Shown piece by piece: positions 51,089-60,533 of a stretch of 64,000 nt of DNA. Made by a program: the position numbers and the translations under genes. The DNA lies in contig CAVIFU010000001.1 in NCBI GenBank assembly GCA_963642145.1, forward strand, positions 71,334 through 135,333, in the 5' to 3' direction. The notes beneath the pieces are model-generated. The model did not search any database. It was not told the origin of the DNA and saw only the letters and a program-made list of their open reading frames with translations. Each line of letters begins with the position of its first letter. Position 1 is the stretch's first letter. The stretch comes from Stercoripulliclostridium_A sp963642145. Lineage in GTDB: Bacteria; Bacillota; Clostridia; Christensenellales; DTU072.

Positions 51089-52087
51089 CGATTTCTCGTA
51101 TGCGATATCAAACATACGGATTGATTTTGTATCTATAGCTACGTTAAATGAATCCTTACGTGCGGAAACAAGCAAACGCTCCCCGTTTTCGGATGTTGCG
51201 ATCATACCGCCGCGCGAAGAATAATCATATCTTACCGGTATAAACTCCCTGCCGTCGCTCTGCTCGATAAGGATATAACTAAACAATACTTCATCCTTGA
51301 AATACTCCGAAAGTTTATAAGTCTTGCCGTCAAGCATAACGCTACCGTTATTGACGCAAGCTATGCCGTGCGTTCTGTCCGTGCAAAAAGCCACGTCCGT
51401 AAAGTATCCGTCGGGATTGTTTATCACGGCGTCATGTGTTCCGAAATCAATCAACTTTCCTTCATTTATAACGCCGAGTTTGTTGCCGAATTTCAACGCT
51501 TCGGAGCAATCGTCGGTTGCAAAAATAACATTGCCTTCTATCTTTGACATTTCCGGCAAAAGCTCTTCAAATAAACTAACGCGTGCATAACCTGTCAAGC
51601 AGGCAAATATGTTGTCTATCAACGTAACGTCCGCCCGACGCAATGCCGCGCGCGCAAGCGCAAGTCTTATCGTTTCCGCATCGCTTACGCGGTAAACCGG
51701 TTCCTTCATAAACGGCGATAAGCCGAATCGATTTGCGACATCGTTAACTATATCCGAAACATCGCATTTAGGATATTTGCGCAGCTTTAACGGATAGCTC
51801 AGATTGTATTCAACGGATCGAAAATCAAACAACCCCTCTTTATCGGAATAAACAAGCCTGACGCCGCGCTGCTTCGGTTTTAAGCGCGTGATATCCGAGC
51901 CGTTGACAATAACGGAACCTTCTTCTATCGGATAAAGCCCGGCAATTGCTTTAAGGAGAGAGGTTTTTCCGCCTCCCTCCTTTGCAAACAACGCCAAACT
52001 TTCGCCGTCTTGCAGACAAAAAGACATATTGTCTACGGCTTTCCTTCCGTAAAAATATCTTTGATTTACGTTGTTTAGTTCCAGCAT
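51074..52087 (-). CDS. Degenerate ABC-type ATPase (probable pseudoenzyme)
   Basis: A 337-residue protein with the layout of sugar-importer ATPases (UgpC/MsmK): an ABC domain and a C-terminal TOBE-like domain. Nucleotide motifs are eroded. Walker A is AKEGGGKTS (first Gly lost, GGKTS kept). The Q-loop is LVYSDKEGLF (Gln to Ser). The signature is VSDAETIRLALARA in place of LSGGQxQR. Walker B is TLIDNIF (catalytic Glu to Asn), and the switch is ATDDCSEAL (His to Asp). It may bind but should not hydrolyse ATP normally. Its ATG overlaps the pgi stop by one base; there are no permease genes beside it. The intact open frame argues for selection. Confidence 0.78.
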   Translation of the reverse strand: MLELNNVNQRYFYGRKAVDNMSFCLQDGESLALFAKEGGGKTSLLKAIAGLYPIEEGSVIVNGSDITRLKPKQRGVRLVYSDKEGLFDFRSVEYNLSYPLKLRKYPKCDVSDIVNDVANRFGLSPFMKEPVYRVSDAETIRLALARAALRRADVTLIDNIFACLTGYARVSLFEELLPEMSKIEGNVIFATDDCSEALKFGNKLGVINEGKLIDFGTHDAVINNPDGYFTDVAFCTDRTHGIACVNNGSVMLDGKTYKLSEYFKDEVLFSYILIEQSDGREFIPVRYDYSSRGGMIATSENGERLLVSARKDSFNVAIDTKSIRMFDIAYEKSLTIE

Positions 52088-53544
52088 TACTTGATAAGGT
52101 ACTTATCCGAAACAAACATATCTCTTTCAAGAGCGTAATCGAGGTCTGCGTCGCTATCGTTACCGAGAACAGAGTGTCTCAAGCATTCGTAGCCTTCTCT
52201 TCCGAGGAGTGCATACGTAATATTCTTACCTTCTTCAACACCGGGTTGGTTGAATGTGTTTATATCGAGCATCGCTCCGATATATGCGGTTTCAAGCATA
52301 AAGAAGTACATCAATTGTCCTATCGTATGCGGCGTCACTTCCGGCAAAACAATCATGTTATTCGGGCGATGTTTATTGGTTAATGCATGTCTTGTCGCAA
52401 ACATCTCTACTTGGATAAGCTGATTAAGAGAGTGTCCGGACAAGAAATTGACTCCGGGTAAATCTTCGCAACCGCCCGGAATATCCACGTGCTCGCGGAA
52501 CTTCTTTACGCCTATAAATGTGACTACTTTATCAAACGGACCCTCGGTATAAAGTTGTATTTGGCTGTGCTGATCCGTAACGCCGAGCGCCTTAACCGGC
52601 GTTTGTCCGACGTAAACCTTTTCGCCACTGTTATTTTCGGCTTTGCCTAAGCTTTCACCCCAGAGCTGGCAATACCAGTCCGCCATCAGCTTTAAGCTAT
52701 CCGCATAAGGCATCATTACGCTAATGTTTTTGCCCCTCTGCATTGAAATATATTGCAGTGTTGCCGCCATAAGCGCGGGATTTGTTTTCAAATCGGCTTT
52801 ACGGCACTTTTTGTCCATGTATTCGCACCCTTTCAGTAGCTCTCTTATATTTATACCGAGCACCGCAGCAGGCAAAAGTCCTACCGGGCAAAATTCACTG
52901 AATCTACCGCCAACACCCTTGGGAATTGCGTAAGTTTTAAGATTCTCTTTGCGCGCAAGCTTAATCAAATTACCGCTATCTGCGTCTGTAGTGGCTATGA
53001 CGTGCTCGTCTATGGTATCGCCGAATTTTTCTTTGAGCATATCCATAATAATCAAGTATTGGCTCATCGTTTCCGATGTGGATCCGCTCTTGGTTATAAC
53101 GTTGAACAAGGTCTTCTCGGGTTTGATTACGTCAAACAACGCAGACATCCTTTCGGGGTCGATGTTGTCCTCAACGTAAAATTTAGGACCGCCGCGCCAA
53201 CGTCTCGGAAGCTCGTTATGGTGCAGATGACATAAAGCTTGGAATACGGCAAGAGGTCCGAGAGCCGAGCCGCCTATGCCGAGCACAACAAAGTATTCGG
53301 TATTTTTGCGGATAAACGAAGCCGTGGTAATTATATCGGAGACGACATCCGCTTGGTTGTACATAAGCTCCGTCCAACCCATCATTCCGGTTCCGCGATG
53401 CGCCTTGAAGTACGCGTGTGCGGCTTTTGCCTTTTCCTCGACGGACACAATATCGTTTTTCGTGATGCCCTGCGCTTCTCCTATAGTGTCGCTCATCATA
53501 CCACTATAGTCGAATCTTATACTTTCAAAGTTCTTTTTTGCCAT
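52087..53544 (-). CDS. pgi: Glucose-6-phosphate isomerase
   Basis: A 485-residue Pgi that interconverts glucose-6-P and fructose-6-P. FVVLGIGGSALGPLAVFQAL, ITKSGSTSETMSQYLI, GVGGRFSEFCPVGLLPAAVLGI and GESLGKAENNSGEKVYVGQTPVKALGVTDQHSQIQLYTEGPFDK carry the active-site residues. AAGGAG is rather far (about 11 bases) from the ATG. It is within the galU-clpC-hpf-TIM barrel unit. Confidence 0.95.
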   Translation of the reverse strand: MAKKNFESIRFDYSGMMSDTIGEAQGITKNDIVSVEEKAKAAHAYFKAHRGTGMMGWTELMYNQADVVSDIITTASFIRKNTEYFVVLGIGGSALGPLAVFQALCHLHHNELPRRWRGGPKFYVEDNIDPERMSALFDVIKPEKTLFNVITKSGSTSETMSQYLIIMDMLKEKFGDTIDEHVIATTDADSGNLIKLARKENLKTYAIPKGVGGRFSEFCPVGLLPAAVLGINIRELLKGCEYMDKKCRKADLKTNPALMAATLQYISMQRGKNISVMMPYADSLKLMADWYCQLWGESLGKAENNSGEKVYVGQTPVKALGVTDQHSQIQLYTEGPFDKVVTFIGVKKFREHVDIPGGCEDLPGVNFLSGHSLNQLIQVEMFATRHALTNKHRPNNMIVLPEVTPHTIGQLMYFFMLETAYIGAMLDINTFNQPGVEEGKNITYALLGREGYECLRHSVLGNDSDADLDYALERDMFVSDKYLIK

Positions 53545-53561
53545 TTATATTTATTCTCCTT

Positions 53562-54365
53562 TTAGCCTCTTTGGGCTACTGTTAAACATTTGTTTAGGTA
53601 ATCGAAACTGCGTTTCACGTCGTCAAACGAGTCATAATTTTTTGCATACAACTCCATTAACAGCGGTCCGTCATAACCGACAGCTATCAACTTGCGGAAA
53701 AATCCCGTAAAGTCGAATTCTCCCTTGCCGGGGATTGCCAAGCTCCCGTCGCTATGATAATCGCATAGATGCACGGTAACAAGATTTCCTGCCATCGCTT
53801 CAATGTATTGTTCAAGAGGCGCCTTGCTCTGCATCGCCTGCTTGATGTCAAGGCAAACTTCGACTTCCGGATATTTTTCTTTCAGATTCTCTATAAATTC
53901 CGGTGAATTGAAATACGTCCAGTGTACGTTTTCGTAAGCAAGTCTGCAATTGCCTCCGTATTCGGCAAGAATTCCGTCAAGGTGTCTGACTCTATCCGCT
54001 ATCCAATCATAGTTTAATACATACGGTATGCGTTTAAGTCTTGCGGGACCGTGGAACGTGTAAGAACGCGCGCCCAAACGTGCGCAAGCTTCGGCACATT
54101 GACGAAAGAAATATTCGCAATCTTCGCGCGTTCTTTCTGCGACGTTAAACAACTCGGGTTCGAATTGCTGATTGAGCGAGTGCACGCTATGCACGGTAAG
54201 ATCGCCCTTGCGTTCAAGCAGCAAATCAATAAACTCCTTCCGGTATTCCCGGAAGGTAGTTAGAAAAATCTCTATGGTCTTTACGCCCATTGAGCGCATT
54301 ACGCTTAGACTGTCTTCCGTTACCGCTTTGGTAAAGAAAGAAGCCGTAGACATACCTATTTCCAT
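53562..54365 (-). CDS. Xylose-isomerase-like TIM-barrel sugar isomerase/epimerase
   Basis: A 267-residue AP-endonuclease-2-type TIM barrel. Metal-binding residues are visible in SYTFHGPARLK, LAYENVHWTYF (Glu), EVCLDIKQAM (Asp), VHLCDYHSDGSLAIPGKGEFDFTGF (His/Asp) and LLMELYA (Glu). The substrate is unknown; endonuclease IV-like DNA repair is less likely because the sequence lacks the full Nfo metal set. It follows hpf by one base and precedes pgi. Confidence 0.82.
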   Translation of the reverse strand: MEIGMSTASFFTKAVTEDSLSVMRSMGVKTIEIFLTTFREYRKEFIDLLLERKGDLTVHSVHSLNQQFEPELFNVAERTREDCEYFFRQCAEACARLGARSYTFHGPARLKRIPYVLNYDWIADRVRHLDGILAEYGGNCRLAYENVHWTYFNSPEFIENLKEKYPEVEVCLDIKQAMQSKAPLEQYIEAMAGNLVTVHLCDYHSDGSLAIPGKGEFDFTGFFRKLIAVGYDGPLLMELYAKNYDSFDDVKRSFDYLNKCLTVAQRG

Positions 54366-54366
54366 A

Positions 54367-54900
54367 TTAATATTCGGGCGTAATTAAGCCGTAATCACCG
54401 TCATGACGTTTGTAAACCACGGAAACTTTGTTGTTCTCTGCATTGACGAACACGTAAAAGTCGTGGTCCAATAATTCCAATTCCGCTACGGCATCATCAA
54501 CAGTGATGATGGAAATATCAAATTTCTTGACTTTTACGATCTTGCCGAGATGTTCGCTTGGCACGGTTCCCTCTTTGTCTTCCTGTTCGAGAGGCAGTGC
54601 TTTTTTGGGTTGCTTACTGTTTTGACGATCGCGGAACTTAACGATCTGTCTTTCGAGTTTAGGCAGGATCAAGTCGATATTATCGTACATATTGCCGGAA
54701 GTTACTTCCGATCTTGCCATTTGACCATTGAATATTATGGTTATTTCCATTGTGAATTTATCTTTTCCCACTGTGGATAATTTCACTTTGGCTGTAGCAT
54801 CCTCCGGGAAATACTTGTCAAGTTTGGTTAGTTTCTTCTCGATTACGGAAACGAGTCTGTTGCCTTCGTTGTAACCTTTGGAAATCAATTCGATACGCAT
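54367..54900 (-). CDS. hpf: Long-form ribosome hibernation promoting factor
   Basis: A 177-residue HPF-long that makes 100S ribosome dimers. N-terminal domain MRIELISKGYNEGNRLVSVIEKKLTKLDKYFPEDATAKVKLS; C-terminal dimerisation domain VVKVKKFDISIITVDDAVAELELLDHDFYVFVNAENNKVSVVYKRHDGDYGLI. The ATG at 54900 has AGGAGGT upstream; an Arg-rich upstream extension to 54972 lies inside clpC and is rejected. Confidence 0.95.
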   Translation of the reverse strand: MRIELISKGYNEGNRLVSVIEKKLTKLDKYFPEDATAKVKLSTVGKDKFTMEITIIFNGQMARSEVTSGNMYDNIDLILPKLERQIVKFRDRQNSKQPKKALPLEQEDKEGTVPSEHLGKIVKVKKFDISIITVDDAVAELELLDHDFYVFVNAENNKVSVVYKRHDGDYGLITPEY

Positions 54901-54911
54901 AGTAGTACCTC

Positions 54912-57452
54912 CTAATGTTTTTCTATTTCGAACGCGAGTTCGCCGTCGACGATGTCTACGGTTACGTCGCAATCGTTTTTAAGTTTACCCATAATTATTT
55001 CTTCGCTCAACCTATCTTCGAACATTTGACGCACGGCGCGCTTTATGGGACGCGCTCCGTACTCCGAATCCGTACCGCGCTCGGCTACGTAATCGATTAC
55101 AGCTTGCGTATAGCGGAGTCTTATTCCCCTTTCCGCCAATATCTTCGTAATTTGTTCTATCATTATACGAGCTATTTTGTCAAGAACTTCAACGTCAAGT
55201 TTTCTAAAAATAACTATATCGTCTATTCTGTTAATGAATTCCGGGCTGACATTCTTCTTTAACAACTCCATTTGCCTGTTTTTAAGCGCTTCATAGTCGT
55301 TGTAGCCTTTTAAGTCTACACCGAATCCGACCCTTTTGGTATCGGCGATTTCCCTTGCCCCGAGGTTGGACGTCATTATAATTATAGTGTTCTTGAATGA
55401 CACCGTTCTGCCGTGCGAATCGGTCAATACGCCGTCGTCCAGAACTTGCAACAAAATATTGAACACATCGGGATGCGCTTTCTCTATTTCATCAAACAGC
55501 ACCACCGAATAAGGTTTTCGTCTTACCTTCTCCGTCAACTGACCGCCTTCGTCGTATCCGACATACCCGGGAGCCGCGCCGACCAAACGGGAGACGTTGA
55601 TTTTCTCCATATACTCGCTCATATCCAAGCGGATAATCATGTTTTCATCGCCGAACAAGCTTTGGGCAAGAGCTTTTGCAAGCTCCGTTTTCCCGACGCC
55701 CGTCGGACCTAAGAACAAAAATGTTCCTATCGGTTTGTTTGCGTCTTTCAGCCCTGCGCGAGCACGTTTAACGGCGCGCGCTACGCTGCTCACAGCCTCG
55801 TCTTGCCCTATGACGCGCTTTTTAAGATCCGCTTCAAGGTTGATCAGACGTTCCGACTCTTCTCTATCTAACCCCGAAACGGGTATATGCGTCCATTCCG
55901 ATACGATTTCCGCTATTTCACGCTCGCCCACAATGAGCTTATCGCCTATCAAACCCTTTCCCCATTCGGCACGTTTTTCTCTAAGAGATTTATTTATGGA
56001 TTCTCTTTCCGCTTTCAGCGTATTGGCTTTGACGAAATCTTCGGATTTGGTTGCTTGCAGTAGACTTTCGTTGAGAATATCCCTAGTCTTTTCCAATTCG
56101 AGGATCTCGGGCGGCGTAACGAGTGACGCTACTCTCAATTTGCTTGCCGCTTCATCTATCAGATCTATCGCTTTATCCGGCAAAAACCTATCGGCGATAT
56201 ATCTATCGGAGAGCTTTACCGCGGAAATCAACGCTTCATCCGTAATTATTACGTTATGATAATCTTGGTATTTGCTTCTTAATCCGCGCAGTATTTCAAC
56301 GGCGTCTTCAGGCGATGGCGGATCCACAAAGATAGGCTTAAATCTTCGTTCGAGCGCGGCATCCTTTTCGATATACTTGCGATATTCGTCAAACGTCGTT
56401 GCGCCGATCGTCGGGATATCTCCGCGCGCAAGCAATGGTTTCAAAAGATTGGCAACCGTTGCGCCTCCATCGCTGTCGCCTACGGACAAAATCATGTGCA
56501 TTTCATCAATGAAAATTATTGTAGAGCCGTCATCAAGCTCTTTCAACATCCTCTTGAAACGCTCCTCGAATTCACCGCGGAACTTTGTACCTGCGACCAA
56601 AGAGCCCAAATCCAACGCAAAAATCCTTTTGCCTTTCAACGTATCGGGCACATCCCCGCTTGCTATTGCTTGCGCCAAGCCCTCTACTATTGCCGTTTTC
56701 CCGACGCCGGGTTCTCCTATTATGAGCGGATTGTTCTTCGTGCGCCGAGTAAGCACGCGCATAATTTGCTCAATTTCTGCATTTCTGCCAATTACCGGGT
56801 CAAACTTGCCGTTTTTTGCGTATTCCGTCATATCGAATCCGAACGGATTAAGATCTTGGACAGAGTCGCCCGATTTGCGCTCATCGCGATCGTTCGGCAT
56901 AGCAATTGTTTCCACGCTAAACTGAAGCTCCGAATCTTTTTCTCCAAATCCGTTTGCGAAAATTCTGCCTATAAGGGAAGCAAGATCATCGGCGTCAAAA
57001 GTTTCTTCCACATCGTTATTTTTGCCGATACCGTTTGCCGTCATACTCTCCACGATGGGTTTCAACTCATTATAGCCGATATTAAACTTTTGCAGTATTG
57101 CCGATGCGCCGCAACTTCTGTTACATGTCAAAGCAAGCAATAAGTGTTGCGAGTCATACAATTTATAACCGGAATGTTCGGCAATCATGGCGGCATAACT
57201 CATGGCGCGCCGTACTTGGTCTTCCGTCATAAGTTTGTTTTGATGAGAAGCATTCATGCTCCTAACCATACCGAACACGGTATCTTTATCTACTTTTAAC
57301 TTCTCTAAGATATCAAAAGCATAAGTGTCCTCAACGATTAGCATCGCAACAAGTATATGCTCGGTTGCGAGCGGCACACCGGACCTGCTTGCACAATCCC
57401 TTGCTTTGTCTAATATTTTCTCTACGTCGCTTGTGTATCTGATGTTAGCCAT
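54912..57452 (-). CDS. clpC: ClpC-type AAA+ protease ATPase
   Basis: An 846-residue class I Clp ATPase. Two N-terminal Clp repeats (~1-145), NBD1 Walker A GEPGVGKTA with VAGTKFRGEFEERFKRML, a UVR-like middle (EDFVKANTLKAERESI), NBD2 Walker A GPTGVGKTE with VLFDEIEKAHPDVFNILLQVLDDG, and a C-terminal arm. It unfolds proteins for ClpP. The usual ctsR-mcsA-mcsB neighbours are absent; galU is upstream and hpf directly downstream. Weak GGAG before the ATG. Confidence 0.93.
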   Translation of the reverse strand: MANIRYTSDVEKILDKARDCASRSGVPLATEHILVAMLIVEDTYAFDILEKLKVDKDTVFGMVRSMNASHQNKLMTEDQVRRAMSYAAMIAEHSGYKLYDSQHLLLALTCNRSCGASAILQKFNIGYNELKPIVESMTANGIGKNNDVEETFDADDLASLIGRIFANGFGEKDSELQFSVETIAMPNDRDERKSGDSVQDLNPFGFDMTEYAKNGKFDPVIGRNAEIEQIMRVLTRRTKNNPLIIGEPGVGKTAIVEGLAQAIASGDVPDTLKGKRIFALDLGSLVAGTKFRGEFEERFKRMLKELDDGSTIIFIDEMHMILSVGDSDGGATVANLLKPLLARGDIPTIGATTFDEYRKYIEKDAALERRFKPIFVDPPSPEDAVEILRGLRSKYQDYHNVIITDEALISAVKLSDRYIADRFLPDKAIDLIDEAASKLRVASLVTPPEILELEKTRDILNESLLQATKSEDFVKANTLKAERESINKSLREKRAEWGKGLIGDKLIVGEREIAEIVSEWTHIPVSGLDREESERLINLEADLKKRVIGQDEAVSSVARAVKRARAGLKDANKPIGTFLFLGPTGVGKTELAKALAQSLFGDENMIIRLDMSEYMEKINVSRLVGAAPGYVGYDEGGQLTEKVRRKPYSVVLFDEIEKAHPDVFNILLQVLDDGVLTDSHGRTVSFKNTIIIMTSNLGAREIADTKRVGFGVDLKGYNDYEALKNRQMELLKKNVSPEFINRIDDIVIFRKLDVEVLDKIARIMIEQITKILAERGIRLRYTQAVIDYVAERGTDSEYGARPIKRAVRQMFEDRLSEEIIMGKLKNDCDVTVDIVDGELAFEIEKH

Positions 57453-57474
57453 ATTAAACTCCGACGCTACGTTG

Positions 57475-58341
57475 TTATTTTTGAGTTATAAACCTCTTGA
57501 GCTTCTCTCTTAATTCCGCATCTCTCAACGCAAAATCTATATTCGCCTGCAAAAAACCGAACGTGTTGCCTATATCATATCGAGTGCCGTCGAATTCATA
57601 TGCATAGACGTTCTGTACTTTTGCCATAAGGTCTATAGCCGACGGCAAATACACTTCGCCGTTAGATACCGGTTTGGTTTTGCCGATATATTCAAATATG
57701 TCCGGGGTTACGATAAACCTTCCGAGACTCGTAAGCGTGGACGGCATATTGTCTAACGACGGTTTCTCAATAAATCCACGCACCCTCGTATAACGTCCTT
57801 TTGATTCAGCCGGATCGATTACTCCGTACATGACGGCGTCTTCTTTTTGCATTTTTTGAACACCGACTATAGCGGAAGCGCAAGTAGTCTCGTACGCGTC
57901 AATAAGCTGTTTTGTAACGGGTTTTTGCGGACTGTAAATAATATCGTCCGGAAATAGTATGGCAACCGGGTCGTTGCCGACAAACTCCTTGCAAAGCTCT
58001 GTTGCTTTTCCCGTTCCTCGCATATCCGGTTGAATGACGAAATACACATTCGCTTTCCCGCGATATTTATTAACGATCGGCAACCAATCGCGCTTGTTTG
58101 CACGCGTAAGAGCGTCGTCAAGCTCCGGTACGGCGCCAAAATATCTGATTATGTCCTCTTTTCCTCTTGAAATTACGATGCAAATATCCGTAATACCGCT
58201 ATCCAAGCATTCCTCCATCGTGAAATCTATGGCAGGTCTGTTTAGTACGGGCAACATCTCTTTGGGCACGGCTTTAGTAACGGGCAACAGCCTCGTTCCA
58301 AATCCCCCGGCGAGTATTATTGCTTTCTTAAAGGTTTTCAT
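57475..58341 (-). CDS. galU: UTP-glucose-1-phosphate uridylyltransferase
   Basis: A 288-residue GalU making UDP-glucose. LAGGFGTRLLPVTKAVPKEMLPVLNRPAIDFTMEECLDSGITDI is the nucleotide/active-site block; GRFIVTPDIFEYI and GEVYLPSAIDLM follow. AAGGAGC lies five bases before the ATG at 58341. Earlier in-frame ATGs are not supported by a ribosome site. With pgi in the same unit it links hexose phosphate to envelope glycans. Confidence 0.94.
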   Translation of the reverse strand: MKTFKKAIILAGGFGTRLLPVTKAVPKEMLPVLNRPAIDFTMEECLDSGITDICIVISRGKEDIIRYFGAVPELDDALTRANKRDWLPIVNKYRGKANVYFVIQPDMRGTGKATELCKEFVGNDPVAILFPDDIIYSPQKPVTKQLIDAYETTCASAIVGVQKMQKEDAVMYGVIDPAESKGRYTRVRGFIEKPSLDNMPSTLTSLGRFIVTPDIFEYIGKTKPVSNGEVYLPSAIDLMAKVQNVYAYEFDGTRYDIGNTFGFLQANIDFALRDAELREKLKRFITQK

Positions 58342-58363
58342 ATTGCTCCTTATCCCCATAATT

Positions 58364-58392
58364 ATTATATAACAAACTCGTTGCGATTGCAA
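58364..58392 (-). promoter_or_regulatory. Promoter of galU-clpC-hpf unit
   Basis: TTGCAA-N17-TATAAT about 22 bases upstream of the galU ATG. Confidence 0.75.
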
Positions 58393-58473
58393 TAGTAAAT
58401 ATTCTATTTTACTACTCGGTGCTCAAATGAATTACGGATTTTTACGTTTACGTAAAGAAATTCCGATATGCTA

Positions 58474-58502
58474 TTTACAAGCGTGAGATTTAGGAATATA
58501 AT
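58474..58502 (+). promoter_or_regulatory. Promoter of the GtrA-family gene
   Basis: TTTACA-N17-TATAAT, 15 bases before the ATG. A TTTACG-CGTAAA inverted repeat lies just upstream (about 58441-58456) and could be an operator. Confidence 0.75.
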
Positions 58503-58517
58503 TAAATCGAGGTGAAT

Positions 58518-59207
58518 ATGAAAAAGAAAACAAAAATACAACAGCCGGAAAGCAACCCTTCCGAAGAAAAGGCGGAACTTACGCCCGAACAAATCAAACT
58601 TAAACGCAAAAACAATATTATCAGGATAATAAAATTCGTATTGTTTTCGGCGTCTGCCGGCTTAATTCAAATAGCGTCTTTTACGTTATTGAATGAAGTC
58701 GCAAAACTGCTCTATTGGCCGGCATATCTGATTTCGCTTGTCTTATCGGTAATTTGGAACTTTACCTTTAACCGCAAGTTTACTTTTAAGTCCGCAAATA
58801 ACGTGCCGATTGCCATGCTTAAAGTAGCAATCTATTATGCCGTTTTCACGCCTCTCTCGACTTGGGGCGGTAACGCTCTCAAAAATATAGGTTGGAACGA
58901 ATACCTTGTTCTTGCCATTTCGATGGTACTTAACTTAGTAACGGAATTCCTATACAACCAATACGTAGTATACCGTAAATCGATGAATACCAACGATCTT
59001 GGCAAGAAGGAGGAAGCAAAAATGGCAGAAGCCGGCAACGTTAACGATGAAAACGCGCCTGAATCCGAGGTTGTCGAGCCCACCGAAAATTCTTCAGTGA
59101 AGAGCGACGAGCCCAAAGAAGACGCGTCCGAAACGAATACGGGAGCTTCTGACAGCGCCAAAGAAGCTGCCAAAGAACCTGAATCTGCAGATTCTGAAAA
59201 AGAATAA
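58518..59207 (+). CDS. GtrA-family membrane protein with acidic tail
   Basis: A 229-residue protein. A charged N-terminus (~35 residues) precedes a four-helix GtrA domain (IIKFVLFSASAGLIQIASFTLLNEVAKLLYWPAYLISLVLSVIWNFTFNRKFTF), whose family flips polyprenyl-linked sugars. The last ~75 residues are acidic and disordered (Glu/Ser/Ala/Pro), an unusual extension. The ATG at 58518 has GAGG five bases upstream; a GTG six bases earlier overlaps that site and is rejected. Confidence 0.87.
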   Translation: MKKKTKIQQPESNPSEEKAELTPEQIKLKRKNNIIRIIKFVLFSASAGLIQIASFTLLNEVAKLLYWPAYLISLVLSVIWNFTFNRKFTFKSANNVPIAMLKVAIYYAVFTPLSTWGGNALKNIGWNEYLVLAISMVLNLVTEFLYNQYVVYRKSMNTNDLGKKEEAKMAEAGNVNDENAPESEVVEPTENSSVKSDEPKEDASETNTGASDSAKEAAKEPESADSEKE

Positions 59208-59219
59208 TTCTCACCAAAC

Positions 59220-59270
59220 AAAAACAAGCTCGCAATTTGAAGTGCACTTCAATTGCGGGCTTGTTTTTTT
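59220..59270. terminator. Bidirectional terminator between gtrA and the membrane protein gene
   Basis: Long imperfect stem (CAAGC-CGCAATT...AATTGCG-GCTTG) with an A-run on the left and seven Ts on the right, between convergent genes. Confidence 0.88.
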
Positions 59271-59275
59271 CGGAT

Positions 59276-59983
59276 TCACTTTTTTGAGTCGCCCAACTCA
59301 AACAGTGCGGCGAACTTTTTGAACGTAGGTCGAAAGTCAAAAAATTTATCGAGCAATTTAGAGAACAATCCTATTATCGTTCCGTTTAGGGCTGCCATTA
59401 CCAATGTTCCCCATCCTATTCCCTCTATTTTACGGAAGAAACAGTACGTCATAACCAAGCTTGCCACCAAACAAGCTAAATCAACTATGGTTTTTAGAAC
59501 GGGTAACTTAATTCCGTATCTCAAAGAAACGGCTTTGACAAAAAAGTCATACACTTGCGGATACAAATATGTCTTATAAAACAAGGCAACGGAAAACGAC
59601 GTCAACAGCATGCCTATAACAAACATAACTATTTTAAGCCATAAATCTATACTGCCCGGAGTGGTTATCTCGGGGTTGAAAAACGGTATCATCCGCCATA
59701 AATCCAACACAAGCCCGTAGACGAGGCAAGTTACAAAGGAAAATAAGTACACAAACTTAAACTTCCTAAGCACGATACACAGGACAATAAACAACCCTGC
59801 CTGTATGACATATTCCGCCTGTCCGAAGCTCAGAACTTGCACTTTTAAGCTCAACAGATAGGCAGGAGCGACTATCATTGATACGCCGAAATCGGTTGAT
59901 GTCAAAATTGCTACGGCAAGAGATAGTAATACTATTGCCAGTAGATAGGCAACTTCGCTCGATATAGTTAATTTTTTCTTCAT
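59276..59983 (-). CDS. YczE/YitT-like (DUF6198-type) integral membrane protein
   Basis: A 235-residue protein with about five to six hydrophobic helices: AYLLAIVLLSLAVAILTSTDFGVSMIVAPAYLLSLK, ... FYKTYLYPQVYDFFVKAVSLRYGIKLPVLKTIVDLACLVASLVMTYCFF. The pattern fits the YczE-like/DUF6198 group of unknown function; transport is a guess. The ATG is 11 bases after the nitroreductase stop with no Shine-Dalgarno, so it is probably co-translated with that gene. Confidence 0.7.
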   Translation of the reverse strand: MKKKLTISSEVAYLLAIVLLSLAVAILTSTDFGVSMIVAPAYLLSLKVQVLSFGQAEYVIQAGLFIVLCIVLRKFKFVYLFSFVTCLVYGLVLDLWRMIPFFNPEITTPGSIDLWLKIVMFVIGMLLTSFSVALFYKTYLYPQVYDFFVKAVSLRYGIKLPVLKTIVDLACLVASLVMTYCFFRKIEGIGWGTLVMAALNGTIIGLFSKLLDKFFDFRPTFKKFAALFELGDSKK

Positions 59984-59994
59984 GCGACAACAGA

Positions 59995-60516
59995 TTAGAC
60001 ATACTTGATATAATCGTCTTTACGCTTTTTGGCTTCCGGTATCGGTCCCGACGCATATCCGAGGGCTACCGCGCCTACTCCGCGCAATGTTTCCGGCAGA
60101 CCCCATTCTCGCAACAGCTCTTTGCCTTGTGCGCTATCGAACATTTCACGTTCGCGGTGTATCCATATGCTTCCGAGTCCCAACGACGTTGCCGCAAGCA
60201 TCATGTTCTCCAAAACGCAACTGCCATCCTCCACAAACGTCGGCACTGATCCGTCTGCCAAAACCAAAATAACTACGGGAGCTCCGTAATACGGATCCGC
60301 GTCTCTTCCCATCACAGACGCGTTCAAACGCGCGATTTCTTGACGATAATTCTCCGTCGCAACGGCGATTATTGTCGGCGATTGACGTCCTCCGCCTGTC
60401 GGCGCATAAGTTCCCGCTTCAAGCACGGCGGACAACAATTCCTGCGGCACAGCGTCCGGTTTGAAAGCCCTGACGCTTCTACGTAACTTGATGTTGCTAA
60501 GCACTTCATTTGTCAT
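59995..60516 (-). CDS. Nitroreductase-family oxidoreductase
   Basis: A 173-residue FMN-dependent nitroreductase-like protein. The FMN-binding N-terminus is IKLRRSVRAFKPDAVPQELLSAVLEAGTYAPTGGGRQSP; ENMMLAATSLGLGSIWIH and the C-terminal VGAVALGYASGPIPEAKKRKDDYIKYV complete the fold. It reduces flavins, quinones or nitro compounds with NAD(P)H; the substrate is unknown. AAGGAG nine bases upstream selects the ATG at 60516. Upstream are a palindrome in the promoter and a terminator in the leader, suggesting inducible expression. Confidence 0.87.
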   Translation of the reverse strand: MTNEVLSNIKLRRSVRAFKPDAVPQELLSAVLEAGTYAPTGGGRQSPTIIAVATENYRQEIARLNASVMGRDADPYYGAPVVILVLADGSVPTFVEDGSCVLENMMLAATSLGLGSIWIHREREMFDSAQGKELLREWGLPETLRGVGAVALGYASGPIPEAKKRKDDYIKYV

Positions 60517-60533
60517 ATACGGTTTCTCCTTAT

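Noticed and set aside
54901..54972. Arg-rich N-terminal extension of hpf
   Set aside because: It lies within clpC and the HPF family begins at MRIELIS with an AGGAGGT site directly upstream.
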